DNA of 64,000 nucleotides from positions 1 to 64,000 of the forward strand of contig NZ_JAFCMM010000005.1 of NCBI RefSeq assembly GCF_018131225.1. Reading direction: 5' to 3'. Position numbers and translations under genes: made by a program. Shown one piece after another: positions 1 to 8,183 of this stretch (within the stretch, counting starts at the first letter, position 1; each line of letters starts with the position of its first letter). This DNA comes from Bradyrhizobium sp. U87765 SZCCT0048 (GTDB taxonomy: Bacteria; Pseudomonadota; Alphaproteobacteria; Rhizobiales; Xanthobacteraceae). The notes below the pieces were generated by a model. It was not told the origin of the DNA, did not search any database, and saw only the letters and a list, made by a program, of their open reading frames with translations.

Positions 1-234
1 GCGAACCAGCAGGCGCCGATGCCGGCCCAGTCGCAGAGCGGCCAGCCGTCGATCATCATGGTCGAGGTGCTCGGCTATGGCGGTGGCGGCGAGGGGGCCG
101 CTCCCGCGGAGGGCGCGCGGCAACGCAAGGACGACGAGCAGACCTACAACTCCGACAGCGCCGTGCAGGTGGTCGGTGCTGGCCAGCTCTCCGACGCACA
201 GCGCCAGCGGCTGACGGAGGAGGGGCGGCTGTAG
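1..234 (+). CDS. C-terminal end of a probable filamentous-haemagglutinin-family protein (partial)
   Basis: Frame 1 is open from the first base to the stop at 232-234, so this is the tail of a gene that begins outside the window. The visible 77 residues contain a hydrophobic strand (QPSIIMVEVLGYGGGGEG) followed by a polar, charged tail rich in Q, R and E with no membrane segment. A short SIIxVEVLGxG strand followed by glycines is what I remember from the ends of alphaproteobacterial filamentous-haemagglutinin-like outer-membrane proteins. That identification is from memory and is weak. The reading frame itself is better supported, because it has uninterrupted coding-like composition and ends just before the tRNA gene. 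Confidence 0.5.
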   Translation, partial: ANQQAPMPAQSQSGQPSIIMVEVLGYGGGGEGAAPAEGARQRKDDEQTYNSDSAVQVVGAGQLSDAQRQRLTEEGRL

Positions 235-327
235 GGCGCGCCTGCGCGACGTGGCGCACATTCGGGATTTCCGTCGGGACCTCCCCGGCGGAACCTCTGC
301 AGGATTAAGCTAAGTGGCTGATTTCGC

Positions 328-404
328 TGGCGCGCTCGGAGAGATTCGAACTCCCGACCCTCGGAATCGAAATCCGATGCTCTATCCAGCTGAGCTACGA
401 GCGC
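328..404 (-). tRNA. tRNA-Arg (anticodon TCG)
   Basis: Read on the minus strand this folds as a complete 77-nt tRNA. The acceptor arms GCGCTCG and CGAGCGC pair over 7 bp, followed by discriminator G and an encoded CCA at 328-330. The D-arm is TAGCTCAGCTGGATAGA. The anticodon stem TCGGA/TCCGA encloses loop TTTCGAT, giving anticodon TCG, which reads CGA arginine codons. The T-arm contains GTTCGAATC. Its 3' end points toward the partial gene at the left edge, so the usual tRNA integration side faces out of the window. I see no duplicate of the tRNA 3' end elsewhere here. Confidence 0.96.
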
Positions 405-546
405 GCGCCCGCTTCCACTAGGGGAGACCGGGTCGAAAGGCAAGTCGTTCGGGTCCGTGTGCCTTTGCAGCGGCCCACGGCGAGCCGCGTCGATCGTCTC
501 TTCTGGCCGATTGCACTCCCTGCTGAGCACGATCGGAACGCGCGCT

Positions 547-1740
547 TCATTCGGTTGAAAGCGCGTCCGCATAAGGAAAGCGTAGCGCGCCTGAGGCATA
601 GCCCGGGGGCGACACCACGACCTGCCGCGATCCGTTGCGGAACTGGTCGACGTCGTGTCCGGCAATCCCCTGGAACTGGACCTGCAGCACCCGGGGCTCC
701 TGCCATTCGCCGTTTGCCCCGAAGCGGACGGCTCCCATGACGGTTTCGAACACGGCATCCCGTGTGTAGGCCGAAAGACTGGCGTCGTCGAAGCTGCCGG
801 TTGCCTCGACTGCCTGCGCGACGACCTGCATCTGGGCATAGGCCAGTGGTGCCATGTAGTGCCCGAGAGGATCGATGCCAGCGTCGCTGGCGCGCGCCTG
901 ATAAATCTCCAGAAGATCCTGGACTCCCGGAAACATCATTCGAGGGACCGGAGCCCAGTATTCGTAGTTCACGAAACCGTTCAGCAGCGAGCCAAGCACC
1001 GCTTTGACCGCAGTGTTCTGCGGACCGATCATCGCCGCACCGACCATCTTCGGCCGGAACAGGTGCGCGCGGATGGCGCGCACCAGGCTGACCGAATCGT
1101 TGAGGTAGGAGCAGAGAAACAGCAAGTCGCAGCGGCTTGCCGCGACGGCGTCGACGACAGGCGCGAAGTCCTTGGTCGTCAGTGGATAAGTGGCCTCGTG
1201 GACAATCGTGAACCTGTGCTTGGCGGCATTCGCCTTGGCCCCGGCAATGGGGTTTCTGGAAAACTCGGCATCGGCTGATAGGAGCGCCACCGTCGTCGGC
1301 CGCGGCGTCTGCCCGGCGGCCAGTGCGAAGAAGCCTTCGGTGAGGGCTGCGTTCGGATCGGGTCCTGTGGGAATCATTGCAAAGTAGTTCGGATAGGCGA
1401 GCGTGCTGTTGACGCCAAGGCCCATCAAGCCGACGAAGAAACGCCGCCGCTCGATGATTACCGGCATCGCCGGCAGGATGGTGTTGGTGCCGTAGCCGCC
1501 GATGACCAGATCGGCCTTATCCTCGTCGATCAGCCGCTTGTAGAGGCCGGGTACACGCGATCCCTCCGCCTGATCGTCGTGGCAGACAAATTCGACGGGC
1601 CGGCCGAGCAGGCCGCCCCGTTTGTTGATGTCCTCGCGCCAGATATCATGGGCGAGTTGCGCAGAGCGACTGTTGCCTGCGAGCGGGCCCGTCAGCGACA
1701 GGCAATAGCCGATACGGATGGGCGCCGCAGGGGACTGCAT
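547..1740 (-). CDS. LIV-type (type I periplasmic-binding fold) substrate-binding protein without a signal peptide
   Basis: This 397-residue protein has the Leu/Ile/Val-binding-protein pattern: it opens directly with the first beta strand (IRIGYCLSLTGPLAG), then the WREDINKRGGLLGRPVEF element and a ligand-binding cleft around residues 65-130. Members of the family normally carry a 20-30 residue Sec signal. Here the start at 1740 lies 2 nt after the upstream stop, and there is no upstream room for a leader except inside the preceding gene. No permease or ATPase lies nearby. It is the last gene of a minus-strand operon with a YcaC-like hydrolase and a SnoaL-like protein. It may be a cytoplasmic ligand sensor, as AmiC is for amides, rather than a transport component. 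That role is an inference. Confidence 0.85.
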   Translation of the reverse strand: MQSPAAPIRIGYCLSLTGPLAGNSRSAQLAHDIWREDINKRGGLLGRPVEFVCHDDQAEGSRVPGLYKRLIDEDKADLVIGGYGTNTILPAMPVIIERRRFFVGLMGLGVNSTLAYPNYFAMIPTGPDPNAALTEGFFALAAGQTPRPTTVALLSADAEFSRNPIAGAKANAAKHRFTIVHEATYPLTTKDFAPVVDAVAASRCDLLFLCSYLNDSVSLVRAIRAHLFRPKMVGAAMIGPQNTAVKAVLGSLLNGFVNYEYWAPVPRMMFPGVQDLLEIYQARASDAGIDPLGHYMAPLAYAQMQVVAQAVEATGSFDDASLSAYTRDAVFETVMGAVRFGANGEWQEPRVLQVQFQGIAGHDVDQFRNGSRQVVVSPPGYASGALRFPYADALSTE

Positions 1741-1742
1741 GA

Positions 1743-2390
1743 TCAGGCGCCCGCTTTGGCGCCGGTAGCGAGAAGCTGCATTTCCCAGGCGAGCGCGACG
1801 CCGCTGGCCCCGCCGTGCTCGATAATGACGCCGCCGACACCGGCAGCCGTCGCCTCGCGCGCCCAGTCGCGTTGCCATTCACCGAGCACCGCCAGCCAGG
1901 TGAGCGGCACGGCGCCGGCCTGAACCATGCGACGCACGGCCATGTCATGCGCTTCCATCGACACCCCGCCTGACGCATCGGTGACGATGAAGACATCATA
2001 GCCTTCGCCGAGCGCCTGGATGGCCGGCATCGCCAGGCAGATCTCGCTCCAGAGCGCCGCCAGCACGATCTGCTTGCGGCCGCTCCTTTTGATCACGTCG
2101 GTGACGTTCGTGTCCTGCCAAGTATTGATGAACGTGCGGTCGATCGGCGTCTGCTCCGGGAAGACGTCCTGCAGCCCCTTGATCAGATGTCCGCCGCGTT
2201 CCGCGAGGACAGTGGTGAGGATCGTCGGCACGTTGAAGACCTTGGCGGTCTTCGCAAGGCCGATGACGTTGTTGATGATCATCGTCGGTTCGTGGCTGTT
2301 CAGATTGGCGAACTGATACGGCTGGTGGTCGATCAGCACGAGAATGCTGTCTTCGGGGCGCAGCAGGGCATCGAGACCGGTCTTGGGCAC
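1743..2390 (-). CDS. YcaC-like isochorismatase-family hydrolase
   Basis: The 215-residue protein has the cysteine-hydrolase (isochorismatase) fold. The aspartate of the catalytic set is in LVLIDHQ (Asp21) and the nucleophilic cysteine in the ALWSEICLAMPA helix start (Cys118). The FNVPTILTT and VFIVTDASGG strands and the ending PLTWLAVLGEWQRDW resemble E. coli YcaC. Family members hydrolyse amide or ester bonds of small cytoplasmic metabolites, and the substrate here cannot be read from sequence. Translation probably starts at GTG (2388-2390), with GGAGC six bases upstream. It lies between the SnoaL-like gene and the leaderless binding protein on the same strand with short gaps, so the three are probably cotranscribed. 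Confidence 0.88.
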   Translation of the reverse strand: MPKTGLDALLRPEDSILVLIDHQPYQFANLNSHEPTMIINNVIGLAKTAKVFNVPTILTTVLAERGGHLIKGLQDVFPEQTPIDRTFINTWQDTNVTDVIKRSGRKQIVLAALWSEICLAMPAIQALGEGYDVFIVTDASGGVSMEAHDMAVRRMVQAGAVPLTWLAVLGEWQRDWAREATAAGVGGVIIEHGGASGVALAWEMQLLATGAKAGA

Positions 2391-2420
2391 AAAAAGCTCC
2401 TTATGGAATGCCGATACGGT

Positions 2421-2804
2421 TCAGGCGGCAGGTTCGAGAAAAACGTGGAGGGAATGGATACGGCCGTCCTGGATGTGGGCGATGTCCATGCCGGCGGCGG
2501 CGACCGGGCCGTTCGGCGGCCCCGCCTGCCAGCGCAGCCGGCCGACGCCGTGATGGCCGATGGCGGGGCCACTCGCGGTGAAGGCGTAGTCCGGCGGCAG
2601 GCGCGAGAGCAACGCGGACACGGCTGCGTCGATCGCCGCAGGCCCTGTTGCCGAGTGATCCGGCTCATGGAGCACGGCGTCTTCGGCATAGAGTTCGCGG
2701 ATCGCCGCGATGCGCCGCCCAGCATCGCGTTCGCTGAACACGCGGGCGAGATTGGCGCGCATCAGCCGGTCGTAGTCGGGGGAAGATTCCGTTGAGGTGG
2801 ACAT
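2421..2804 (-). CDS. SnoaL-like / NTF2-fold protein
   Basis: This is a 127-residue protein of the typical length for the cone-shaped SnoaL/NTF2 alpha+beta barrel. It has an N-terminal helix pair, the LYAEDAVLHEPDHSATG segment that typically begins the pocket, and a final strand pair (MDIAHIQDGRIHSLHVFLEP). Proteins of this fold include isomerases, dehydratases and binding proteins, so no reaction can be assigned. It is the first gene of the minus-strand operon and starts 108 bp from the divergent LysR gene, whose regulator is the obvious candidate to control it. Confidence 0.8.
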   Translation of the reverse strand: MSTSTESSPDYDRLMRANLARVFSERDAGRRIAAIRELYAEDAVLHEPDHSATGPAAIDAAVSALLSRLPPDYAFTASGPAIGHHGVGRLRWQAGPPNGPVAAAGMDIAHIQDGRIHSLHVFLEPAA

Positions 2805-2865
2805 TGCAGCGGCCTTGTCTGGGGGCGTTGCGGGACAATAAGGGCGCTAGGTCTGTTCGTATTAG

Positions 2866-2894
2866 TCATTGATGAGTAGAAGTAACTTCAATGA
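2866..2894. promoter_or_regulatory. Inverted repeat in the LysR divergent promoter (candidate operator)
   Basis: TCATTGA (2866-2872) and its exact reverse complement TCAATGA (2888-2894) are separated by 15 bp in the gap between the SnoaL-like gene and the LysR gene. LysR-type regulators commonly bind such dyads in divergent promoters. The surrounding stretch is noticeably AT-richer than the genes. Function is inferred from position and symmetry only. Confidence 0.5.
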
Positions 2895-2912
2895 TCTGTT
2901 TAAGATGGCGGT

Positions 2913-3839
2913 ATGGAAACACTGGCTAACCTGGAATCCTTCATCCGGAGTGCGGAGTGCGGCAGCTTTTCCGCTGCGGCGCGGCGGTTGGGGGTGACGC
3001 CAGCCGCCGTCAGCCGCAACGTCGCCATGCTGGAGCGCAACCTCGGCATTCGCCTGTTCCAGCGCAGCAGCCGCAGCCTCAACCTGACCGAAGACGGCGA
3101 TCGTTTCCTTGCGTCGGTTACCGATGGCGTGGAAACCATCCAGTCGGCCATCGCCGACCTGAGGACGCATTCAGGCAAGCCTGCCGGTGTGCTGAAAGTG
3201 AGCGTGGCGCTGACCTTCGGCCTCGACCATGTGCTGCCGTTCCTGCCGGCCTTCATGGAACGCTATCCTGACGTCCAGATGGACTGGAGCTTCGAGAATC
3301 GCCAGGTCGATCTGATCGGTGAGGGCTTCGACGCCGCGATCGGTGGCGGCATGGAGCTCGCGCCTGGCGTGGTGGCGCAGCGCTTGGCGCCGCTGCATAT
3401 CGTTGCGGTCGCTTCGCCGGACTATCTGCGAGGCCGCCAACTGCCGCGGCAACCTCACGAGCTGGCCGGGTTCGAAGGCATCTCCATGCGCTCGGCTCAA
3501 ACCGGTCGTATGCGTATCTGGAGACTGCGTCACCGCGAGGGGGCCGAAGCGATGCTGGAGCACAAGGCGCGCATGGTGGCCAACGATCCCGAGGCGATTT
3601 GCCGTGCAGCCCTGATGGGCCTGGGGGTGGCCATGATTGCGATGCCCTTCGTGGAGCGGCATCTGGACAGCGGCGCGCTGCTGCGCCTGTTGCCTGACTG
3701 GTATTCCGATCTCGGCGCGATCTCCCTCTATTTCGCTAGTCGTAAACTGCTGCCCGCCAAGACCCGTGCGTTCGTCGACCACATGACCGCAGTGTTCCGC
3801 GAACAGAACCTGGCGCAACGCTTTTCAGCGGCGGGATGA
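2913..3839 (+). CDS. LysR-family transcriptional regulator
   Basis: The 308 residues show the LysR plan: an N-terminal winged helix-turn-helix (about residues 4-62, with GSFSAAARRLGVTPAAVSRNV as its helices), a linker helix, and a two-lobed effector-binding domain from about residue 90. The length is normal. It is transcribed away from the SnoaL-like/YcaC-like/binding-protein operon with a 108-bp gap holding a perfect 7-bp dyad. This is the standard arrangement for a LysR regulator of the divergent operon. The inducer is unknown. Confidence 0.93.
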   Translation: METLANLESFIRSAECGSFSAAARRLGVTPAAVSRNVAMLERNLGIRLFQRSSRSLNLTEDGDRFLASVTDGVETIQSAIADLRTHSGKPAGVLKVSVALTFGLDHVLPFLPAFMERYPDVQMDWSFENRQVDLIGEGFDAAIGGGMELAPGVVAQRLAPLHIVAVASPDYLRGRQLPRQPHELAGFEGISMRSAQTGRMRIWRLRHREGAEAMLEHKARMVANDPEAICRAALMGLGVAMIAMPFVERHLDSGALLRLLPDWYSDLGAISLYFASRKLLPAKTRAFVDHMTAVFREQNLAQRFSAAG

Positions 3840-4048
3840 CCCGGTGACACTGGCGCTGGCGATCGGCCAGGCTGGGGCACTTGGACAAAACCGACATTTC
3901 CTTGAACGGAACCGGCGGCGGGGTGTGTCCCGGCCGGGAACGCGACAAAGGTCGCTTGGCAGGCCGCCGAAACCGACCTAGCGTGATCAACTGCTGCGGC
4001 CAATAAAACCAAAATCGCGGGATCGATTTCCAGGGAGGGACTCGTGCG

Positions 4049-4951
4049 ATGGGCCAGCTGATCACGGTCGACGAGTTGCCGCGCTACGCGCCCGGCGATC
4101 TCACGCTGGACAGTGCCACCGTCGGCCGGAGCGACTTCCGGCTGCGAATCTTCCGCTATGGCGCGTCCGACATTTCGGTGCCGCCGGCCGACAGCTTCAT
4201 TGCTGTGATCTACCGCGAGGGTGCGACGCCGATGAGCCGGCGCATGACCGGCCCGTGGAAGCAGGAGAACGTCGGCCGTGGCATCGCGACGCTGATGACC
4301 CGCGCCGAGGCGTCGAACTGGTGCTGGAAGGACGCGATCGAGGTCTGCCATCTCTATATCGCGCCGGCGCTGATGACGCGCACGGCGAACGAGCTGTTCG
4401 ATCAGGACGTCGGCGCCATCGAGCTGCACGATCTGTTGCGCGCCGACGATCCCGTGCTCAGCTGGATCAGCGACCGGATGATCGAGGAGGTCGCAACCGG
4501 CGGGCCGGGCGGCCGGCTGTGCTACGACGCGCTGGCGTTGCAGGCGAGCGTGCACATCCTGCGAAAATACGCTGCCGTGCAGTTCAGGGCGCCATGCGCG
4601 CAGGGCCGCTTCCGGCCGGCGCATGCTCGCCTGATCGAGGACTACATCGCGCACAACATCGATCGCAACATCACGCTCGACGACCTCGCCAGCATCTGCA
4701 ACTGCACGCCGGTGCAGTTCGCGCGCAAGTTCTACGCCCATTACGGCATGCGGCCACATGCTTATGTGCTCAAGCGCAAGGTCGAGCGCGCCTGCCTGTA
4801 CCTGCGCAGGGATCGGCAGGTGCTCAAGGAGATCGCGCGCCTGTGCGGCTTCTCCGACCAGAGCCATCTCAACCGCGTGTTCCGCCAGCATCTGAACATG
4901 ACGCCGGCCGAGTATCGCCGTCAGGCCCGCGAGATCTCGCCGCTCGTCTGA
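4049..4951 (+). CDS. AraC-family transcriptional regulator
   Basis: The 300-residue protein has a C-terminal AraC/XylS DNA-binding domain (about 195-297) with two helix-turn-helix units: ITLDDLASICNCTPVQFARKF and, after a long helix, LKEIARLCGFSDQSHLNRVF ending in the family signature TPAEYRR. The N-terminal part has no recognisable cupin motif and would be the effector-sensing domain. A good ribosome site (AGGGAGGG) precedes the ATG. It stands immediately upstream of, and co-oriented with, the Baeyer-Villiger monooxygenase and hydrolase genes, which it probably activates. Confidence 0.92.
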   Translation: MGQLITVDELPRYAPGDLTLDSATVGRSDFRLRIFRYGASDISVPPADSFIAVIYREGATPMSRRMTGPWKQENVGRGIATLMTRAEASNWCWKDAIEVCHLYIAPALMTRTANELFDQDVGAIELHDLLRADDPVLSWISDRMIEEVATGGPGGRLCYDALALQASVHILRKYAAVQFRAPCAQGRFRPAHARLIEDYIAHNIDRNITLDDLASICNCTPVQFARKFYAHYGMRPHAYVLKRKVERACLYLRRDRQVLKEIARLCGFSDQSHLNRVFRQHLNMTPAEYRRQAREISPLV

Positions 4952-5148
4952 CACCGGCAGGTCTCTTTCCGCGCGACGCCTTTGACGTGCGCCGGGCATG
5001 CTCGCCATCGAGGCTTTCGTTCAAAGCAAAGCCGGAATCGTCCAAGCCGACAGACGCCGCCGCGGCGGTATTTTCGCTAGCGTCCTCTCCACACGCATGA
5101 CGTGAGCCGCCGAACGCGGCCACCGGACAAAACGCTGGAGAGGAAACA

Positions 5149-6777
5149 ATGACACGACAAGCACAGACGGCGACCGTGCTCGATGCGGTCGTCATCGGCG
5201 CTGGCATAGCCGGGCTCTATCAACTGCATCGGATGCGCGAGATGGGGTTGAACGTCCGCGCCTATGAGGCCGGCTCCGGCGTCGGCGGCACCTGGTACTG
5301 GAATCGCTATCCCGGCGCGCGGTTCGACTCGGAGGTCGAGGTCTACCAGTACTGGTTCTCCGAAGAGCTCTACAAGGCATGGACGCCGAGCGAGCGTTTT
5401 CCGGCGCAACCCGAGACCGAGCAATGGCTGAACTTCGTCGCCGATCGTCTCGACCTCAAAAAGGACATCCGCTTCGACACCCGGATCGCATCGGCGCACT
5501 ATCGCGAGGACGACGGCCGATGGGATGTCGTGACCAGTGACGGCGAGCGCATCGATACGCAGTATCTGCTGGCGTGCTGCGGCATGCTGTCCGCGCCGCT
5601 CAACGAACGTTTTCCAGGGCAGTCGACGTTCCGCGGCCAGATCACCCACACCGGCCTGTGGCCGAAGGAGGGGATCGATCTCAAAGGCAAGCGCGTCGCC
5701 GTCGTCGGCACCGGCGCCACCGGCATCCAGGTGATCCAGACCATCGCGCCCGAGGTCGGGTCGATGACGGTGTTCGTGCGGACGCCGCAATACGTGGTGC
5801 CGATGAAGAATCCGAAGTACGCCCAGGCCGACTGGGATCGCTGGAGCGGCCAATTCCAGCAGCTCAGGACGCGTGTGCGCGCGACCTTCGCCGGATTCAA
5901 CTATGATTTCGAGAACCGCCCCTGGGCGGAGCTGACGCCGGGCGAGCGCACGCAGGTTCTGGAGACCTACTGGAACGACGGCTCGCTGTCGGTGTGGCTG
6001 GCGACATTCCCCGAGATGTTCTTCGACGAGGCGGTCAATGCGGTGGTGTCCGAGTTCGTGCGCGACAAGATGCGCCAGCGCCTACACGGCGATCCTGCGT
6101 TGTGCGATCTCCTGATCCCGACCCAGGCCGACTACGGCTTCGGCACGCACCGCGTGCCCCTGGAGACTAAATATCTCGAGGTCTATCTGCAGGACAATGT
6201 GGTGGGCGTGAACTGCCGCCGCACGCCGATCGAGCGCATCGTGCCTGAGGGCATCCAGACGTCCGACGGCACCGTGCACGAAGCCGATGTCATCATCCTC
6301 GCCGTCGGCTTCGATGCCGGATCAGGCGCGCTCAGCCGCATCGACATCCGCGGCCGCGGCAACCGTTCGCTCAGGGAGCAATGGCAGCGCGAGATCCGCA
6401 CCTCGATGGGGCTGCAGGTCCACGGCTATCCCAACCTGTTCACCACCGGCGCGCCGCTCGCGCCGTCGGCCGCGCTGTGCAACATGCCGACCTGCCTGCA
6501 GCAGCAGGTCGACTGGATCAGCGATTGCATCGGCTATGCGCGCAACGCCGGCAAGCGCGTCATCGAGCCCACAGAAGACTTCGAGGATCGCTGGGTTCGG
6601 CATCACGACGAGACGGCGGCGGCGACGCTCGTGGTGAAAACGGACTCCTGGTACATGGGCTCGAACGTCGACGGCAAGCCGCGGCGTCTCCTGTCCTATA
6701 TCGGCGGTGCTGGCGCCTATCACCGCCAGTGCGACGAGCTCGCCGCCGGCGGCTATCCCGGCTTCCGGATGACCTGA
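5149..6777 (+). CDS. Baeyer-Villiger flavin monooxygenase (cyclohexanone-monooxygenase type)
   Basis: This 542-residue class B flavoprotein monooxygenase has an FAD Rossmann motif (VIGAGIAG) near residue 15, the Baeyer-Villiger fingerprint FRGQITHTGLWP at 161-172, and an NADPH motif (VVGTGATG) near residue 185. The downstream AVGFDAGSG ATG-type motif is also present. Enzymes of this type use NADPH and O2 to convert ketones to esters or lactones in the cytoplasm. The length matches CHMO/HAPMO-family proteins. It starts after GGAGAGGAAAC and is followed 29 bp later by an alpha/beta hydrolase that could cleave the product. An AraC regulator lies upstream. The ketone substrate is not predictable. 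Confidence 0.93.
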   Translation: MTRQAQTATVLDAVVIGAGIAGLYQLHRMREMGLNVRAYEAGSGVGGTWYWNRYPGARFDSEVEVYQYWFSEELYKAWTPSERFPAQPETEQWLNFVADRLDLKKDIRFDTRIASAHYREDDGRWDVVTSDGERIDTQYLLACCGMLSAPLNERFPGQSTFRGQITHTGLWPKEGIDLKGKRVAVVGTGATGIQVIQTIAPEVGSMTVFVRTPQYVVPMKNPKYAQADWDRWSGQFQQLRTRVRATFAGFNYDFENRPWAELTPGERTQVLETYWNDGSLSVWLATFPEMFFDEAVNAVVSEFVRDKMRQRLHGDPALCDLLIPTQADYGFGTHRVPLETKYLEVYLQDNVVGVNCRRTPIERIVPEGIQTSDGTVHEADVIILAVGFDAGSGALSRIDIRGRGNRSLREQWQREIRTSMGLQVHGYPNLFTTGAPLAPSAALCNMPTCLQQQVDWISDCIGYARNAGKRVIEPTEDFEDRWVRHHDETAAATLVVKTDSWYMGSNVDGKPRRLLSYIGGAGAYHRQCDELAAGGYPGFRMT

Positions 6778-6806
6778 CAACAATCAAGAAGAGAGAGGAC
6801 ACGCTC

Positions 6807-7862
6807 ATGAGCACCAATAGCTACTACGGACAGGACGGTCACGGCCCCTTTGAGCTCTGCGACATCGGCACGCTCGAGCTGGAAGATGGCGGCGCGCTCC
6901 CTGGCTGCCAGCTCGCGGTCGCGACCCACGGCACGCTGAACGCGGCGAAAGACAACGCGATCCTCGTTCCGACCTGGTATTCGGGAACGAGCAAGATCAT
7001 GGAGCAGGTGTATATCGGCAACGGCCGTGCGCTCGATCCGGCGAAGTACTTCATCATCGTCGTCAACCAGATCGGCAACGGGCTGTCGACCTCGCCGCAC
7101 AACGCTGGCGCAGGGCAGGGCGGCCCTGACTTCCCGAAAGTGCGCATCGGTGACGATGTCCGCGCGCAGCACCGTCTGCTGACCGAGAAGTTCGGTCTCG
7201 AAAGCCTTGCGCTGGTCGTCGGCGGCTCGATGGGCGCACAGCAGACTTACGAATGGGCCGTACGCTACCCCGATTTCGTCAGGCGGGCGGCGGCGATCGC
7301 CGGAACGGCGCGCAATACCGAGCATGACTTCCTGTTCGCCGACACGCTCATCGAGGCGATCACGTCCGATCCCGGCTTTCGCGCCGGCCGTTACGCGACA
7401 TCAGCCGATGTCGCCGCGGGATTGAAGCGCCATGCCCGGCTGTGGACCGTGATGGGATGGAGCACGGATTTCTTTCGCGCCGATCGCCACAAGGCGCTCG
7501 GCTTCGACTCGGTGCAGAGCTTCGTCGACACCTTCATGACCGGCTATTTTGCGCCGATGGATCCCAACAATCTGATCGCGATGGCCTGGAAGTGGCAGCG
7601 CGGCGACGTCAGCCGGCATGCCGGCGGCGATCTCGCCGCCGCGCTCGGTCGCATCAGGGCGAAGACCTATGTGATGCCGATCAGCCACGACATGTTCTTT
7701 CCGCCCGGCGATTGCGAGGCCGAGCAGCGTTTGATCCGTGGCAGCGAGTTCCGGCCGCTGAAGAGCATCGCTGGCCACCTCGGCCTGTTCGGTGTGGATC
7801 CGGAATTGCTGGCGCAGCTGGACGCCCATCTGAGCGAGCTGCTGGCGACGCCGGTGGGCTGA
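6807..7862 (+). CDS. Alpha/beta hydrolase of the homoserine O-acetyltransferase (MetX)-like family
   Basis: The 351-residue protein follows the MetX plan: NAILVPTWYSGT strand, oxyanion region, nucleophile elbow VVGGSMGAQQTYEW (Ser131), and late Asp and His in HDMFFPP and GHLGLFGVD. True MetX enzymes have GGSMGGMQALEW; the Gly-to-Ala change and the lack of other Met genes argue for a hydrolase or acyl-transferase of another substrate. Start ATG 6807 is preceded by AAGAGAGAGGAC. Following the Baeyer-Villiger monooxygenase, it probably opens the ester or lactone made by that enzyme (inference). Confidence 0.85.
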   Translation: MSTNSYYGQDGHGPFELCDIGTLELEDGGALPGCQLAVATHGTLNAAKDNAILVPTWYSGTSKIMEQVYIGNGRALDPAKYFIIVVNQIGNGLSTSPHNAGAGQGGPDFPKVRIGDDVRAQHRLLTEKFGLESLALVVGGSMGAQQTYEWAVRYPDFVRRAAAIAGTARNTEHDFLFADTLIEAITSDPGFRAGRYATSADVAAGLKRHARLWTVMGWSTDFFRADRHKALGFDSVQSFVDTFMTGYFAPMDPNNLIAMAWKWQRGDVSRHAGGDLAAALGRIRAKTYVMPISHDMFFPPGDCEAEQRLIRGSEFRPLKSIAGHLGLFGVDPELLAQLDAHLSELLATPVG

Positions 7863-8183
7863 CACGGCGGTGGGTGCGATCCGACCCGCCCACCACCGAA
7901 AGGACGCCCGGGGCAACCCCTTCAGTTCTCATTCGGCCCGCCGGCGTTCGATTCGCCGGCGGCGCCATGCGCATGCCCGGCAAATTAACGCGGTCCGGTG
8001 ACCATGGCGGATGCCGTTCCGGTCATTTCTTCATGTTTTTTCAAATGCTTATCTGGCAATCAAGGCGATAGCCCGCGGCGTTATGCTTAACGAAATTCAA
8101 ACACACTCCCGCCAGACTCTTGAACGATGGTCCGACCCGTTCGGGGTCCCAGGCCGCATCACATTTCCCAGCCGAAATTGCCC
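7863..8183. other. Intergenic region with a GC hairpin
   Basis: No gene is supported in these 321 bases. They hold a perfect 9-bp stem (CCGCCGGCG at 7938-7946 and CGCCGGCGG at 7954-7962, 7-nt loop) that could end the monooxygenase-hydrolase transcript, though it has no U-run. The right half (8030-8110) is AT-richer and probably contains the promoter of the next gene. Open frames here have no coding character. Confidence 0.5.

Noticed and set aside
3883..5133. The 9-mer GGACAAAAC upstream of both the AraC gene (3883-3891) and the monooxygenase gene (5125-5133)
   Set aside because: The second copy lies only 16 bp from the start codon, so it is poorly placed for an activator, and a 9-bp match in this much sequence may be chance.
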